Assembly (NCBI RefSeq): GCF_001687565.2 | Contig: NZ_CP016534.2 | Span: 186,001 to 250,000, forward strand | Origin: Planococcus antarcticus DSM 14505 | GTDB lineage: Bacteria; Bacillota; Bacilli; Bacillales_A; Planococcaceae | Direction of reading: 5' to 3' | DNA length: 64,000 nt | Part shown: positions 43,111 to 52,427 of the stretch, piece after piece | How the letters are laid out: each line of letters begins with the position of its first letter | Position numbering within the stretch: the stretch's first letter is position 1 | The notes under the pieces: model-generated | Seen by the model: the letters and a program-made list of their open reading frames with translations, nothing else | Databases searched by the model: none | Told to the model about the DNA's origin: nothing | Made by a program: the position numbers and the translations under genes

Positions 43111-45150
43111 GTGAAATTCAGAGATTATGCCATCATGGTAGCCGTCATTATGATTGTTGTGATGATGGTCATCCCTCTTCCGCCGCTCTTGTTAGATGTT
43201 TTAATCATGATCAACATCAGTCTCGCCTTAACGATCTTGTTAGTGGCGATGAACACAAAAGAACCACTGCAATTTTCTATTTTTCCTACTTTATTATTAC
43301 TGACAACTTTATTTCGTTTGGGCTTGAACGTCTCGACAACACGCTCGATCCTGACCAACCAGACCGGTGGACAAGTCATTGAAACATTCGGTTCGTTTGT
43401 TGTTGGAGGCAGTGCCATTATCGGGATTCTAGTATTCCTGATCCTGGTCATCATCCAGTTCTTGGTCATCACGAAAGGGTCGGAACGAGTGGCAGAAGTC
43501 GCTGCCCGATTTACACTCGATTCAATGCCTGGTAAACAGATGAGCATCGACGCCGATCTTGGCGCTGGAATGATTTCCGATCAAGAAGCGAAGAGCCGAC
43601 GTGAAAAAGTCAGCTCGGAAGCTGATTTCTACGGTGCCATGGACGGTGCCAGCAAATTCGTCAAAGGAGACGCCATTGCCGGTATCATCATTACGATCAT
43701 TAATATTATCGGGGGCTTGCTGATTGGCGTCATGGTTCACAGGCTGCCATTCGGAGAAGCGGCTCAGCTGTTCACTTTGCTATCGATTGGAGATGGTTTG
43801 GTTTCCCAGATTCCAGCCCTATTGATCTCTACTGCAATGGGTATAGTGGTGACGCGTGCGGTATCGGACGGCAATTTGGGGTCGGATATCACAAGACAGC
43901 TTTTCGCTTATCCGAAAATGCTATATATCGTCGCAGCGACTTTGGTTATGTTTGCAGTGTTCACGCCAATCAGTCCGATGCTGGTCGTTCCAATTGCCGG
44001 TGTCATCGCTTACGGAGCTTTCCAGATGCAGAAAACCTTGAATTCTGAGGAAAAGCAAGAAGTTGAAATAGGCAAGGACGACAAAGAGCTGGAAGGAATG
44101 AAAAGCCCGGAAAGCGTCATCGACTTGCTGCATGTTGATGCCATTGAGTTTGAATTCGGCTACGGACTGATTCCGATTGCCGATAAAAATCAAGGCGGCG
44201 ACCTTTTGGACCGCGTCATCATGATTCGCCGGCAATGTGCGATGGAGCTTGGCATTGTGGTTCCGGTCATCCGGATCCGCGACAATATCCAGCTGCTGCC
44301 GAATGAATACGTCATCAAGATTAAAGGCAACCGGGTAGCGTCAGGAGAAATCATGCTTGACCATTACTTGGCCATGAGCCCTGGAATTGATGACGAAGCG
44401 GTAGAAGGCATTGAAACGGTTGAACCGGCGTTCGGCATGCCGGCTTTATGGGTCAATGAAGACATGAAAGAAGAAGCCGAAATGGCAGGCTACGCGATTG
44501 TCGATCCGCCGTCTGTCGTCTCGACTCACCTGACGGAAGTCATCAAGCGCCATGCCCATGAACTGATCGGCAGACAAGAAGTCAAGTCGCTAATTGAAAA
44601 TGTGCGGGAAACCGCACCTGCAGTGGTGGAGGAATTGGTGCCGCAGTTGATGACGATTGGCGAAGTGCAGAAAGTGCTGATGAAGCTGTTGAAAGAGAAA
44701 GTATCAATCCGCAATTTACTGGTCATTTTAGAAACGCTGGCCGATTATGGTTCACAGACGAAAGATACAGACTTGTTGACGGAATACGTGCGCCAGTCCT
44801 TATCGCGTCAAATCACCTTGCAATACGCAACGCAAAAAGAGCCGTTGCAAGTGATCACAGCAGGAGCAAGCCTCGAGAAGAAATTTGCGGATTCTGTACA
44901 CCGGACGGAGCAAGGCAATTACTTATCCATCGATCCGGAATCTTCCCAGACGATTTTCCAGAAGATTACGGAACAGGCAGCGCAACTTCAGCAAACGGGC
45001 GTACAGCCAATCTTGCTGACATCTCCTGCGATACGCATTTACATGAGACAGTTCGTGGAACGTTTTGCGCCTGATCTACCGGTGCTTTCCTACAATGAAC
45101 TAGAACCCGAAATTGAAATTCAAAGTGTTGGAGTGGTTAACATCTCATGA
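43111..45150 (+). CDS. flhA: Flagellar export gate protein FlhA
   Basis: A 679-residue nonameric export gate with about eight TM helices in residues 1-325, the FHIPEP-type loop (ARFTLDSMPGKQMSIDADL, SEADFYGAMDGASKFVKGDA) and the cytosolic docking domain. The GTG start follows AGAGGAGGG. It overlaps flhF by 4 nt. Confidence 0.97.
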   Translation: MKFRDYAIMVAVIMIVVMMVIPLPPLLLDVLIMINISLALTILLVAMNTKEPLQFSIFPTLLLLTTLFRLGLNVSTTRSILTNQTGGQVIETFGSFVVGGSAIIGILVFLILVIIQFLVITKGSERVAEVAARFTLDSMPGKQMSIDADLGAGMISDQEAKSRREKVSSEADFYGAMDGASKFVKGDAIAGIIITIINIIGGLLIGVMVHRLPFGEAAQLFTLLSIGDGLVSQIPALLISTAMGIVVTRAVSDGNLGSDITRQLFAYPKMLYIVAATLVMFAVFTPISPMLVVPIAGVIAYGAFQMQKTLNSEEKQEVEIGKDDKELEGMKSPESVIDLLHVDAIEFEFGYGLIPIADKNQGGDLLDRVIMIRRQCAMELGIVVPVIRIRDNIQLLPNEYVIKIKGNRVASGEIMLDHYLAMSPGIDDEAVEGIETVEPAFGMPALWVNEDMKEEAEMAGYAIVDPPSVVSTHLTEVIKRHAHELIGRQEVKSLIENVRETAPAVVEELVPQLMTIGEVQKVLMKLLKEKVSIRNLLVILETLADYGSQTKDTDLLTEYVRQSLSRQITLQYATQKEPLQVITAGASLEKKFADSVHRTEQGNYLSIDPESSQTIFQKITEQAAQLQQTGVQPILLTSPAIRIYMRQFVERFAPDLPVLSYNELEPEIEIQSVGVVNIS

Positions 45151-46256
45151 GGCTAAAAACATATATAGTGAGTACGATGACCGAAGCGATTCCGATGATC
45201 AAGCAGGAGCTGGGGGCTGATGCCTTGATCCTAAATACCAAAAAAATCAAAACTGGTGGCTTTTTAGGATTTTTCCAAAAAGTGAAACTGGAAGTCACAG
45301 CCGCCATTGACCCCATTGCAACACCAAAATCCCAACAGGTAGAACCCTTACAAGTTCAGCCGTATGTAAGTCCGGATGGGCAGAAAGATTCTTCAGTTGA
45401 GCTGATTAATGAATTAAAAAACATCAAACAGTTTATGGTACAGCAGATGAAAGAAGAACAGCTTCCAGAAGCACTTCGACTAGTGAAAGAGCAATTGACT
45501 GCGCAGGAAGTGGCACAGGATATCCAGGCAGAGTTGCTTGGAAAGCTGATGGCAACGGCTGAATCCAACAATGACCAAACGTCAGAGATTGTGCAGCGGC
45601 TGGCCCGTGAAGAGCTGATAGCTATCATTAAAAGAAAAATGACTAAACTAGTTGTTGAAGATCCAGAAGTCATCTGTTTTATCGGACCCACAGGTGTAGG
45701 GAAAACGACAACCATCGCTAAGATTGCGGCTGACTATATGCTGACAAAAGATAAAAAAGTAGGCTTGATTACAGCAGATACATACCGGATAGCTGCAGTT
45801 GAGCAGCTGAAGACTTACGGCAGCATCTTGAATATCCCGGTCAAGGTGGTTGAGTCGTCAGAAGACTTAACGAAAGCAATTGAAGATTTCCACCACTGCG
45901 ACATCATTTTAATGGATACGGCAGGTCGAAATTATCAGCAGACTCAATATATCGAGGAGCTCCGGCGTTTATTGCCGGCTGGCAGCAAAGTGCAAATCCA
46001 CTTGGTGTTAAGTCTGACGGCCAAGTATGAAGACATGAAGAAAATCATTGATAATTTTGGTTCCGTTTCTATGGATGAACTGCTTTTGACCAAAAGGGAT
46101 GAAACCAGTTCTTCAGGTGCGATTATCAATTTGATCTATCATTATGGTATTCCGATCCGCCATATTGCCAATGGCCAAAACGTGCCGGACGACATCCTGG
46201 CGTTTACGCCCGAATTGGCAGCGGACTTTATTATGGGGGAAGAACATCATGGTTGA
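45147..46256 (+). CDS. flhF: Flagellar SRP-like GTPase FlhF
   Basis: A 369-residue SIMIBI GTPase that sets flagellar position and number. A basic N-terminal domain precedes the NG domain: P-loop GPTGVGKTT near 181, DTYRIAAVEQL, DTAGR and TKRDE. The GTPase residues are intact. Coupled to flhG, which overlaps by 8 nt. Confidence 0.95.
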   Translation: MRLKTYIVSTMTEAIPMIKQELGADALILNTKKIKTGGFLGFFQKVKLEVTAAIDPIATPKSQQVEPLQVQPYVSPDGQKDSSVELINELKNIKQFMVQQMKEEQLPEALRLVKEQLTAQEVAQDIQAELLGKLMATAESNNDQTSEIVQRLAREELIAIIKRKMTKLVVEDPEVICFIGPTGVGKTTTIAKIAADYMLTKDKKVGLITADTYRIAAVEQLKTYGSILNIPVKVVESSEDLTKAIEDFHHCDIILMDTAGRNYQQTQYIEELRRLLPAGSKVQIHLVLSLTAKYEDMKKIIDNFGSVSMDELLLTKRDETSSSGAIINLIYHYGIPIRHIANGQNVPDDILAFTPELAADFIMGEEHHG

Positions 46257-47118
46257 TCAGGCAAACCAGTTAAGGGAAAAGATGATAGGGAAAAAAGCCG
46301 AAAAGCCTGACCGGAAATCTGTTAAAAAAACCAGAGTCTTGGCCATTACCAGCGGCAAAGGCGGCGTAGGAAAATCCAACTTCGCTTTGAACTTTGGATT
46401 GAGCTTGGTGGAACAAAATAAGAAAGTGTTGATTTTCGATGTTGACCTCGGCTTTGCCAATATTGATGTATTACTTGGCCGAACGCCCCGGGAAACGATT
46501 GCGACGATGATTGAAAAAGATCTGGCTGCTCAAGACATCATCGAAGAAGGACCGAATGGCTTGCTGTTCATTTCAGGAGGAAACGGTTTTAATGACCTGT
46601 TTCAGATGGATGACCTTAAACTGCAGAAATTTTTTCGGGAGCTGGCCGCGCTACAAGGCGAGGTGGACTATATCATCCTGGACACAGGAGCGGGCCTATC
46701 CTATGAGAACCTTCGTTTTATCCTAGCTGCTGATGACGTCATTTTGGTGACGACTCCAGAACCGACTTCAATCACCGACGCTTACTCAGTCGTTAAGATG
46801 GTTCATGGCAAAGACCCGAATGTCCATATGAAGCTCGTGGTCAATCAATGCACCAGTATAAGGGAAGGCCAGCAGACGGCTGACAATTTCAAGCAGGCGG
46901 CAAAGCAGTTTTTAGGCAAAGAGATTGGTGCACTGGGTTCTATTCCAAGTGATTCGCATATTCCAGAAGCTGTGAAAAAGCAGAAGCCCCTCTTGCTAGC
47001 GTATCCGAAGAGTGAGGCAGCAGTGGCTATCCGTCAAATGACCGGTGAATTTCTGGAGCTTCGTATGCCTTATAAATTAGGGTTAAAAGGATTCATTATG
47101 AAGATTTTGTTTAAATAA
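46249..47118 (+). CDS. flhG: MinD-like flagellar number regulator FlhG (YlxH)
   Basis: A 289-residue MinD/ParA-type ATPase: deviant Walker A SGKGGVGKS, DVDLGFANIDVLLGR, LDTGAGLS and TTPEPTSITDAYSVVK. The N-terminal basic peptide (DQANQLREKM) matches the FlhF-activating motif of FlhG. ATG 46249 follows GGGGGAAG and overlaps flhF. In B. subtilis cheB follows; here sigD follows directly. Confidence 0.94.
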   Translation: MVDQANQLREKMIGKKAEKPDRKSVKKTRVLAITSGKGGVGKSNFALNFGLSLVEQNKKVLIFDVDLGFANIDVLLGRTPRETIATMIEKDLAAQDIIEEGPNGLLFISGGNGFNDLFQMDDLKLQKFFRELAALQGEVDYIILDTGAGLSYENLRFILAADDVILVTTPEPTSITDAYSVVKMVHGKDPNVHMKLVVNQCTSIREGQQTADNFKQAAKQFLGKEIGALGSIPSDSHIPEAVKKQKPLLLAYPKSEAAVAIRQMTGEFLELRMPYKLGLKGFIMKILFK

Positions 47119-47154
47119 GAGCGGCTTTTCCGCTTGGAAATGGTGGTGAAAATC

Positions 47155-47913
47155 ATGGTGAATCATAAATTATCCAAAGAAGAACTCTCCTGCTGGAGCG
47201 ATTGGCAACAACATCGGGATCCGGAAGCTGGCGAATACTTGGTTGAACAGTATCTTCCTTTGGTCGATTACGTGATTCAACGATTCATGATCAGTTTGCC
47301 TAAAACGGTGGAAAAAGACGATGTCCGCAGCTATGCCTACGAAGGCCTGCTTGATGCCTTAAGCAAATTCAACATCGAACGAGATTTGAAATTTGAAACA
47401 TATGCATCTTGGCGCATTAAAGGTGCGATTATTGACGGGTTGCGCACCAGTGATTGGCTTCCGCGGTCCGTCCGGGATAAAGTGAAGAAAATTGAAAAAG
47501 CCTATCTTCTGCTGGAGCAGCAGAATAGCACCTCTGTTTCCGATGAAGAGGTCAGTTCATATTTGGGCATCACCAAGGCTGAGCTCAATAAAACAGTTTC
47601 TGAGGCAGCCTTATCGACGATGATATCGATGGATGACGAAAATTTTGAAGAACAAGGAAGGCTAGGAAACTACCATGTCGATTCACCCGAGCGCCATCTG
47701 TCAGAACAGATGACCAAAGAATCGCTGGTTCGTGCCATTGAGCGATTGCCAGAAAAGGAAAAAATCACAGTTTCCCTATGCTATTTTGAAGAAATGAAAT
47801 TAACCGAAATCGCAGAAATCCTGAGTGTCAGCGTCTCAAGAGTTTCGCAGCTTCACTCAAAAGCCATGCTGCGGTTGCATGCTTCGATATTATCTGTACA
47901 CGATCATTATTAA
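47155..47913 (+). CDS. sigD: Flagellar RNA polymerase sigma factor SigD (sigma-28)
   Basis: A 252-residue FliA/SigD sigma factor: region 2 with YLPLVDYVIQRF, YEGLLDALSKFN and TYASWRIKGAIIDGLR; region 4 with LPEKEKITVSLCYFEEMKLTEIAEILSVSVSRVSQLH. It should read the sigma-D promoters at 13093, 16393 and 21883 and is inhibited by FlgM. ATG 47155 lies 5 nt after GGTGGTGAA. It follows flhG with no che genes between. Confidence 0.96.
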   Translation: MVNHKLSKEELSCWSDWQQHRDPEAGEYLVEQYLPLVDYVIQRFMISLPKTVEKDDVRSYAYEGLLDALSKFNIERDLKFETYASWRIKGAIIDGLRTSDWLPRSVRDKVKKIEKAYLLLEQQNSTSVSDEEVSSYLGITKAELNKTVSEAALSTMISMDDENFEEQGRLGNYHVDSPERHLSEQMTKESLVRAIERLPEKEKITVSLCYFEEMKLTEIAEILSVSVSRVSQLHSKAMLRLHASILSVHDHY

Positions 47914-47949
47914 AGTGAAAATAATAAACAGAAGGCCAGGGTGATAATC

Positions 47950-48381
47950 ATGGAATGGCTACTGGTGGCAATCAGTATTGTCCTGTTGCTAATGAATGTC
48001 CTGCTGATGCGAACAGTCAAAAAACAGCACACGGATGAAGACTCAGCTAGAGTCCACGAAAGTATGGCTGAGTTTGTGGATCAGCTTGAAAAAGAAAATG
48101 ATGCACTTTACGATAAATTAATCACGTATATACAAGAAAGTGAAAGCCATCTGACGAAACGGATTGTAGGTTTGGAACAAAACTTTGCTCCTAGTTTTAA
48201 AGGGGCAGAAACTCTAGAAGAGGTTTCTTTGGAAACGGAGAAAATAATTCAGCTTTCCAGGCAAGGATTTTCTTCCAAGCAAATTGCCAAAGTGCTCCAA
48301 ATCGACCATGGCAAAGTAGAGCTCGTTGTTAAGTTGAACAACAAACAGCAAGTGAATTTTAAAGAAGACGAGGTGCTGTAA
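47950..48381 (+). CDS. SwrB-like membrane coiled-coil protein
   Basis: A 143-residue protein: N-terminal TM (EWLLVAISIVLLLMNVLLM), coiled region (30-75) and a C-terminal helix-turn-helix-like segment IIQLSRQGFSSKQIAKVLQIDHGKVELVVKL. Same position (after sigD), topology and size as B. subtilis SwrB/YlxL, which activates the FliP export gate. Sequence similarity is judged by layout rather than by long motifs, so the symbol is left open. Confidence 0.7.
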   Translation: MEWLLVAISIVLLLMNVLLMRTVKKQHTDEDSARVHESMAEFVDQLEKENDALYDKLITYIQESESHLTKRIVGLEQNFAPSFKGAETLEEVSLETEKIIQLSRQGFSSKQIAKVLQIDHGKVELVVKLNNKQQVNFKEDEVL

Positions 48382-48819
48382 TTGCGCATTGACAGTCAGA
48401 GCAATATCCAGAAAGACAGGCTTTCGGTACAAGCTGCTGGAAACAAACCGAGTGAACTTTTTTCGAATGCCATGAAAAAATCCCAGTCTAAGCTGCAAGA
48501 TAATTCTTTAAATCAATTAATGGGACGAGTGGACGAACAAGGCCAGAAACTTTCCAATCAGCGCACACTTGAAAATGTATTAAATTATAAGCATGCAGTA
48601 AAGCAATTTGTCGGCGAATCCATACGTTATGGTCTGCTGTTATCTGACGAGCAGAGCCAGCACCCGGCAGGCGGAATGAAATCCCAGCAAATCATTAAAG
48701 TGATTGATAAAAAAATGATTGAAATTCAAGACCAAATATTGAATAATGAAGAAGAAGGTATTGGTACTTTAGATCTAGTTGGAGAAATCAAAGGTTTGCT
48801 TATCAATTTGTATATGTGA
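48382..48819 (+). CDS. YaaR-family (DUF327) protein
   Basis: A 145-residue helical protein: TLENVLNYKHAVKQFVGESIRYGLLL and IKVIDKKMIEIQDQILNNEEEGIGTLDLVGEIKGLLINLYM are typical of the YaaR/DUF327 family, whose function is unknown. TTG start one base after the preceding stop, with GAGGTG 7 nt upstream. In B. subtilis yaaR lies near a DNA-polymerase delta' gene, so its place at the end of the flagellar operon is notable. Confidence 0.78.
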   Translation: MRIDSQSNIQKDRLSVQAAGNKPSELFSNAMKKSQSKLQDNSLNQLMGRVDEQGQKLSNQRTLENVLNYKHAVKQFVGESIRYGLLLSDEQSQHPAGGMKSQQIIKVIDKKMIEIQDQILNNEEEGIGTLDLVGEIKGLLINLYM

Positions 48820-48839
48820 ATAAGGATGGAGAGGGCGAA

Positions 48840-49190
48840 ATGTCAGAAAATCGTCGTGAATTTTTTCGAGTTAATTTCAATCAAGCTTTGAATGGGAAGA
48901 TTTCCATTTATGGAGGCAATTTTTTGCCAGTCGAAATTTATGATGTCAGCGCCGGAGGGTTAGTGTTTTCTTCTGCACTTGATATTCCTTTGGGAGAAAG
49001 CGTGCGTTGCAGCTTTGAAATTTTAGACAGCGCTTTCTTACTAGAAGGGTCTATTGTCCGGAAAGCAACAGGGGTAGATATAGTGGATTGCGGAGTTGAA
49101 TTTTCTGTAGATCAAGGAACATCTTCAGAGTTATTCAAGCAACTGAATCACTACCAAATCCGCCAGCGAAAAAGTTTTCTATCTGAATAG
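48840..49190 (+). CDS. Single-domain PilZ cyclic-di-GMP receptor
   Basis: 116 residues consisting of one PilZ domain. The two ligand motifs are present: RxxxR (R6-R10 in NRREFFR) and DxSxxG (DVSAGG, 35-40), with a later hydrophobic core GVEFSV. It should bind c-di-GMP. ATG 48840 follows GGAGAGGGCG. Last gene of the flagellar operon before a terminator, so a motility-brake role like that of YcgR/DgrA is plausible. Confidence 0.88.
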   Translation: MSENRREFFRVNFNQALNGKISIYGGNFLPVEIYDVSAGGLVFSSALDIPLGESVRCSFEILDSAFLLEGSIVRKATGVDIVDCGVEFSVDQGTSSELFKQLNHYQIRQRKSFLSE

Positions 49191-49207
49191 CTTCATGACT
49201 TCATGAA

Positions 49208-49237
49208 AAAGAGCGGGCCCCGGGGCTTGCTTTTTTT
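49208..49237 (+). terminator. Terminator at the end of the flagellar operon
   Basis: GCGGGC pairs with GCTTGC (two G.U) around a CCCGGG loop, followed by seven T at 49231-49237. Confidence 0.75.
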
Positions 49238-49341
49238 CTGTCTAAAGCAGCTGAATAGCTTAAGTTCTTTTGTTATAAGAAGGATTTTCTAAAGAAAAAA
49301 GAGAAGTAGTAGCCAGAAGAAAAAAAGAGAAGGTGGAGAAG

Positions 49342-50115
49342 ATGAAAGCACCGGAAGAAATTCTTGCCGTTTGGCAGCAGTTTGACAATTTTCCGATGGA
49401 GACTTTGACCAAAGCTTGGTATTACCAGCGGTCGGGCGAACAAAAACAGCGCGGTGTAGAGCTGATGAAACAGCATCACGACCAATACGGCATCACTGGA
49501 AATTGTTTTGATCTGGCGATTTGGCTACTGACAGCTTTTGATAGAGCGGGCGTAAAAGCCTACCCGGTAGGTAGCGGGCTCGGAACGGAACAGGCCCATG
49601 CAGCGATCATGGCTGAAGATCAGAATGGACGCAGGTTCCTGTGCGATTTAGGCGACCAGTGGATCCAGCCGATTCTGGTTGAAGTGGGCAGCCCCGAATT
49701 CAAAAGCGGCAGACTGGCAGGTTTTTTTCCTGGAGCGGAAGTTCAGGTAAAACCCGCGGATAAAGGAATCGAAGTCAGTTATTACCGGCCGAATGGAAAA
49801 CAGTCAGATCAGGTTTATACGATAGAACCGGTTGAGCGCGCGGATTTTTTAGAGGCGGCTGAATATTCCCAGCACCATATCCACCCGGAGCCGCTCGTTG
49901 AGGTTCGGTTGCAGCTCCAAGGCGAAACGGTCCATTGGGAGTTCGACAATTGGAAAAGTTTTTTAAGTACCAGCACGGGACTTTATCCTGATGATCCGAT
50001 TAAAACACTGGAGGATTGGGTAGAAAGAATTCAAGTGAAAACACAGTATGATAAAGAATTTCTACTAGAGTCTTTAGGATTTTACCAGAAGCTGAATCTG
50101 AGTAGTAAGGAATGA
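49342..50115 (+). CDS. Arylamine N-acetyltransferase-like / transglutaminase-fold cysteine protein
   Basis: About 257 residues. A possible Cys-His-Asp triad is visible in NAT-like order: GNCFDLAIWLL (Cys), AHAAIMA (His) and CDLGDQW (Asp). The usual NAT RGGxC is here ITGNC. No TM or signal peptide. Acetyl-CoA-dependent acyl transfer is possible but unproven. ATG 49342 follows AAGGTGGAG. It forms a unit with the HAD gene 18 nt downstream. Confidence 0.6.
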   Translation: MKAPEEILAVWQQFDNFPMETLTKAWYYQRSGEQKQRGVELMKQHHDQYGITGNCFDLAIWLLTAFDRAGVKAYPVGSGLGTEQAHAAIMAEDQNGRRFLCDLGDQWIQPILVEVGSPEFKSGRLAGFFPGAEVQVKPADKGIEVSYYRPNGKQSDQVYTIEPVERADFLEAAEYSQHHIHPEPLVEVRLQLQGETVHWEFDNWKSFLSTSTGLYPDDPIKTLEDWVERIQVKTQYDKEFLLESLGFYQKLNLSSKE

Positions 50116-50133
50116 AGAGATAGGAGAAATGGA

Positions 50134-50832
50134 ATGATCAAAGCTATTATTTTTGATTTGGATGGCACTTTATTAGACCGTGATAGTTCACTGTTTTCAT
50201 TTGTAGATGACCAGTACAACCGGCTAGCCAGACACGTACAGCATATTCCGAAAGATCTTTTTATCAAACGGTTTATCGAATTGGATGCCAAAGGCTATGT
50301 CTGGAAAGACCGAGTCTATCAGCAGTTAATTAAAGAGTTGGGGATTAGAGGGATAGAGTGGCAAACCATGCTGGCTGACTACGTAGCAAACTTTAAAAAT
50401 CATTGCCTACCGTTTCCAGATTTGACCGTCATGCTCGAAAACTTGTCCCAACAGTCTTTCCGCTTAGGAATGATCACAAACGGCAGAGGGCAATTTCAGC
50501 TGGACAGTATTTTGGCCTTGGAAATCAAAGATTATTTTGAAGAAATTCTGATTTCCGAATGGGAAGGGATGGCCAAACCTGATGCGGCTATTTTCCATAA
50601 AGCGCTGGCAAGTTTGGGTGTTTCTGCTAGTGAAGCTATCTATATCGGAGATCATCCGAAAAATGATATACAAGCCGCAAAGTTAATTGGCATGAAAACC
50701 ATCTGGAAAAAAGACGGGCACTGGAGCTGCTTGGATGCAGACGGAGAAATTGACGGTTTAAAGGAAATCGCTGAATGGGTTGAACGCTTAAATACAGAGA
50801 AAGAAATGTTTGAGAAAGAAAAGGGCAGGTGA
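50134..50832 (+). CDS. HAD-superfamily hydrolase (phosphatase-like)
   Basis: 232 residues: motif I DLDGTLLD near residue 9, a helical cap domain, motif II ITNGRG, Lys motif (MAKPDAAIF) and motif IV GDHPKND. All catalytic residues are present. The substrate is unknown; the cap type is that of phosphoglycolate-phosphatase-like enzymes. It overlaps nothing and is followed 7 nt later by an unknown gene. Confidence 0.88.
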   Translation: MIKAIIFDLDGTLLDRDSSLFSFVDDQYNRLARHVQHIPKDLFIKRFIELDAKGYVWKDRVYQQLIKELGIRGIEWQTMLADYVANFKNHCLPFPDLTVMLENLSQQSFRLGMITNGRGQFQLDSILALEIKDYFEEILISEWEGMAKPDAAIFHKALASLGVSASEAIYIGDHPKNDIQAAKLIGMKTIWKKDGHWSCLDADGEIDGLKEIAEWVERLNTEKEMFEKEKGR

Positions 50833-50839
50833 AGGATGC

Positions 50840-51304
50840 ATGGAACTCAAAACGCAATTGCAGTTTGAACTTACCGAATTCGCAGAGGATGGGGAATCGG
50901 AGCGTATACCGGCTACTGGGAACTATGAGTATTGGCTCTTGTTGATGGAATATTTTCTAGCTAAATCCGATGCCTTTGAAATCTATTGCTTTGATGACGA
51001 AACGAAAACAATTGAAGAGCTCACATCCGGCTTGCCCGGATTGTTCGACATCAAGGGAAAACAAGGGATGACCATTTTTTCTGGTCTTCTGACGCTGGAC
51101 ATTGCTGAATTCCTTATGACCCGGCACGTCAGCAGAAAGAAGAAGCTGAAGTGGTTTTCAATTTTCTTAAGTAGAGGAGAGCGACATATTTTTTCCTCGG
51201 AACATTGGGGCACTGAATTTTTCGTTCCAGATATTACAACAGAAGACTTGCTGTTCATCAAGCATGTCGCACCTGACGACGTGATATTTAACCAATATGA
51301 ATAA
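50840..51304 (+). CDS. Hypothetical protein, 154 aa
   Basis: I do not recognise this family. An acidic soluble protein with several aromatic segments (NYEYWLLLMEYFLAKSDAFEIY, WFSIFLSRGERHIF) and no TM or signal peptide. ATG 50840 follows GGTGAAGG; the start lies 7 nt after the HAD stop, so the two are probably co-transcribed. A terminator follows directly. Confidence 0.7.
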   Translation: MELKTQLQFELTEFAEDGESERIPATGNYEYWLLLMEYFLAKSDAFEIYCFDDETKTIEELTSGLPGLFDIKGKQGMTIFSGLLTLDIAEFLMTRHVSRKKKLKWFSIFLSRGERHIFSSEHWGTEFFVPDITTEDLLFIKHVAPDDVIFNQYE

Positions 51305-51308
51305 AACA

Positions 51309-51342
51309 AAAACTTCCATGATTTGATTGCTGGAAGTTTTTT
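51309..51342 (+). terminator. Terminator after the NAT-like/HAD operon
   Basis: AAAACTTCCA pairs with TGGAAGTTTT around a 12-nt loop, with a T run after it. Confidence 0.85.
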
Positions 51343-51380
51343 ATTTTTGTGCAAAATATTCTTAAAAATCTGAAATTTTA

Positions 51381-51409
51381 TTGACTTTATCTTCTTATAA
51401 GACAATAAT
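51381..51409 (+). promoter_or_regulatory. Candidate promoter of the amino-acid ABC transporter
   Basis: TTGACT (51381-51386), 17-bp spacer, AATAAT (51404-51409). It leaves a leader of about 140 nt before the binding-protein gene. I see no recognisable riboswitch in that leader. Confidence 0.5.
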
Positions 51410-51556
51410 AGGGAGAGCAATCGCTTCTATAATATGGAAATAAACAGTGTGATTGTCATGAATAATTATATCCATGAATAAATTTATTAACTGAAAGTGT
51501 TCAATTTTTTTGCTTGAGAAATGATTGGGAACCATAACAAATTTGAAGGTGGAGGA

Positions 51557-52387
51557 ATGAAAATGAAGAAAACTGCAATAAGCGCTATTATTCTCTTATT
51601 TATTTTTGGTCTGCTAGCAGCTTGCGGATCTGAAGACACGGCAGAAACAACTGCTGCGGGTGAAGCAGAAGGAAAGTCTGGTGGAGTACTTGAACGGATG
51701 GAAGAATCGAAAGAATTGAATGTAGCATTTGAAGGTACCTATCCACCTTTTAATTTCATTGATGAAAATGATGAATTCCAAGGATTCGATGTCGACATCT
51801 CCAATGAAATTGCAGAACGCTTAGGTGTAGAAGCTAACTTTATCGCGACCAAATGGGACGGCTTGATCGGTGGTTTGAAAGCCGATAAGTTCGATATCAT
51901 CATTGGTCAAATGACAGTAACAGAAGAACGGAAAAAGAGTGTCGATTTTACAGATCCCTATGTTATTTCAGGATCGGTACTGGTAACACGTGAAGAAACA
52001 GATGATATTACAAAATTAGAAGACATTAAAGGAAAGAATGTTGGGGTTGGCGGTGGAACCACTTTTGAGGAAGTGGCAAACAGCGTGGACGGAGCAGAAG
52101 TTAAATTGTATAAGGCAGTTGGCGACTATATTCAAGATTTAACGAATAAGCGACTAGATGTCATCATCAATGATCAATTGCTGATCAGCTACAATATTAA
52201 GGAACAAAATCTTCCGATTAAAATTTCCAGCGATATTTTAAATAAAGATGAAATTGGCATGGCCGTCAACAAAGGAAATGAAGACTTTATTGAACAGGTT
52301 AATGCTGCTTTAAGTGAAATGAAAGAAGACGGAACATATGCTGAAATCTATAAAAAATGGTTTGGCACAGAACCGTTAGAAAGTTAA
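51557..52387 (+). CDS. Polar amino-acid ABC transporter, substrate-binding lipoprotein
   Basis: 276 residues: signal peptide with lipobox LLAAC (lipidated Cys23), then a family-3 solute-binding domain: LNVAFEGTYPPFNFIDEN, GFDVDISNEIAERLG, KWDGLIGGLKADKFDIIIGQMTVTEERK. The GTYPPF and GFDVD motifs bind the amino-acid carboxylate and amine. ATG 51557 follows GGTGGAGG. It is grouped with a permease and ATPase, with a dehydrogenase gene inserted between. Ligand unknown; a basic amino acid is suggested by the dehydrogenase. Confidence 0.9.
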   Translation: MKMKKTAISAIILLFIFGLLAACGSEDTAETTAAGEAEGKSGGVLERMEESKELNVAFEGTYPPFNFIDENDEFQGFDVDISNEIAERLGVEANFIATKWDGLIGGLKADKFDIIIGQMTVTEERKKSVDFTDPYVISGSVLVTREETDDITKLEDIKGKNVGVGGGTTFEEVANSVDGAEVKLYKAVGDYIQDLTNKRLDVIINDQLLISYNIKEQNLPIKISSDILNKDEIGMAVNKGNEDFIEQVNAALSEMKEDGTYAEIYKKWFGTEPLES

Positions 52388-52427
52388 TTTTTTTATTATT
52401 TAAGTTGACCTAATGATTTTCGCTTAT

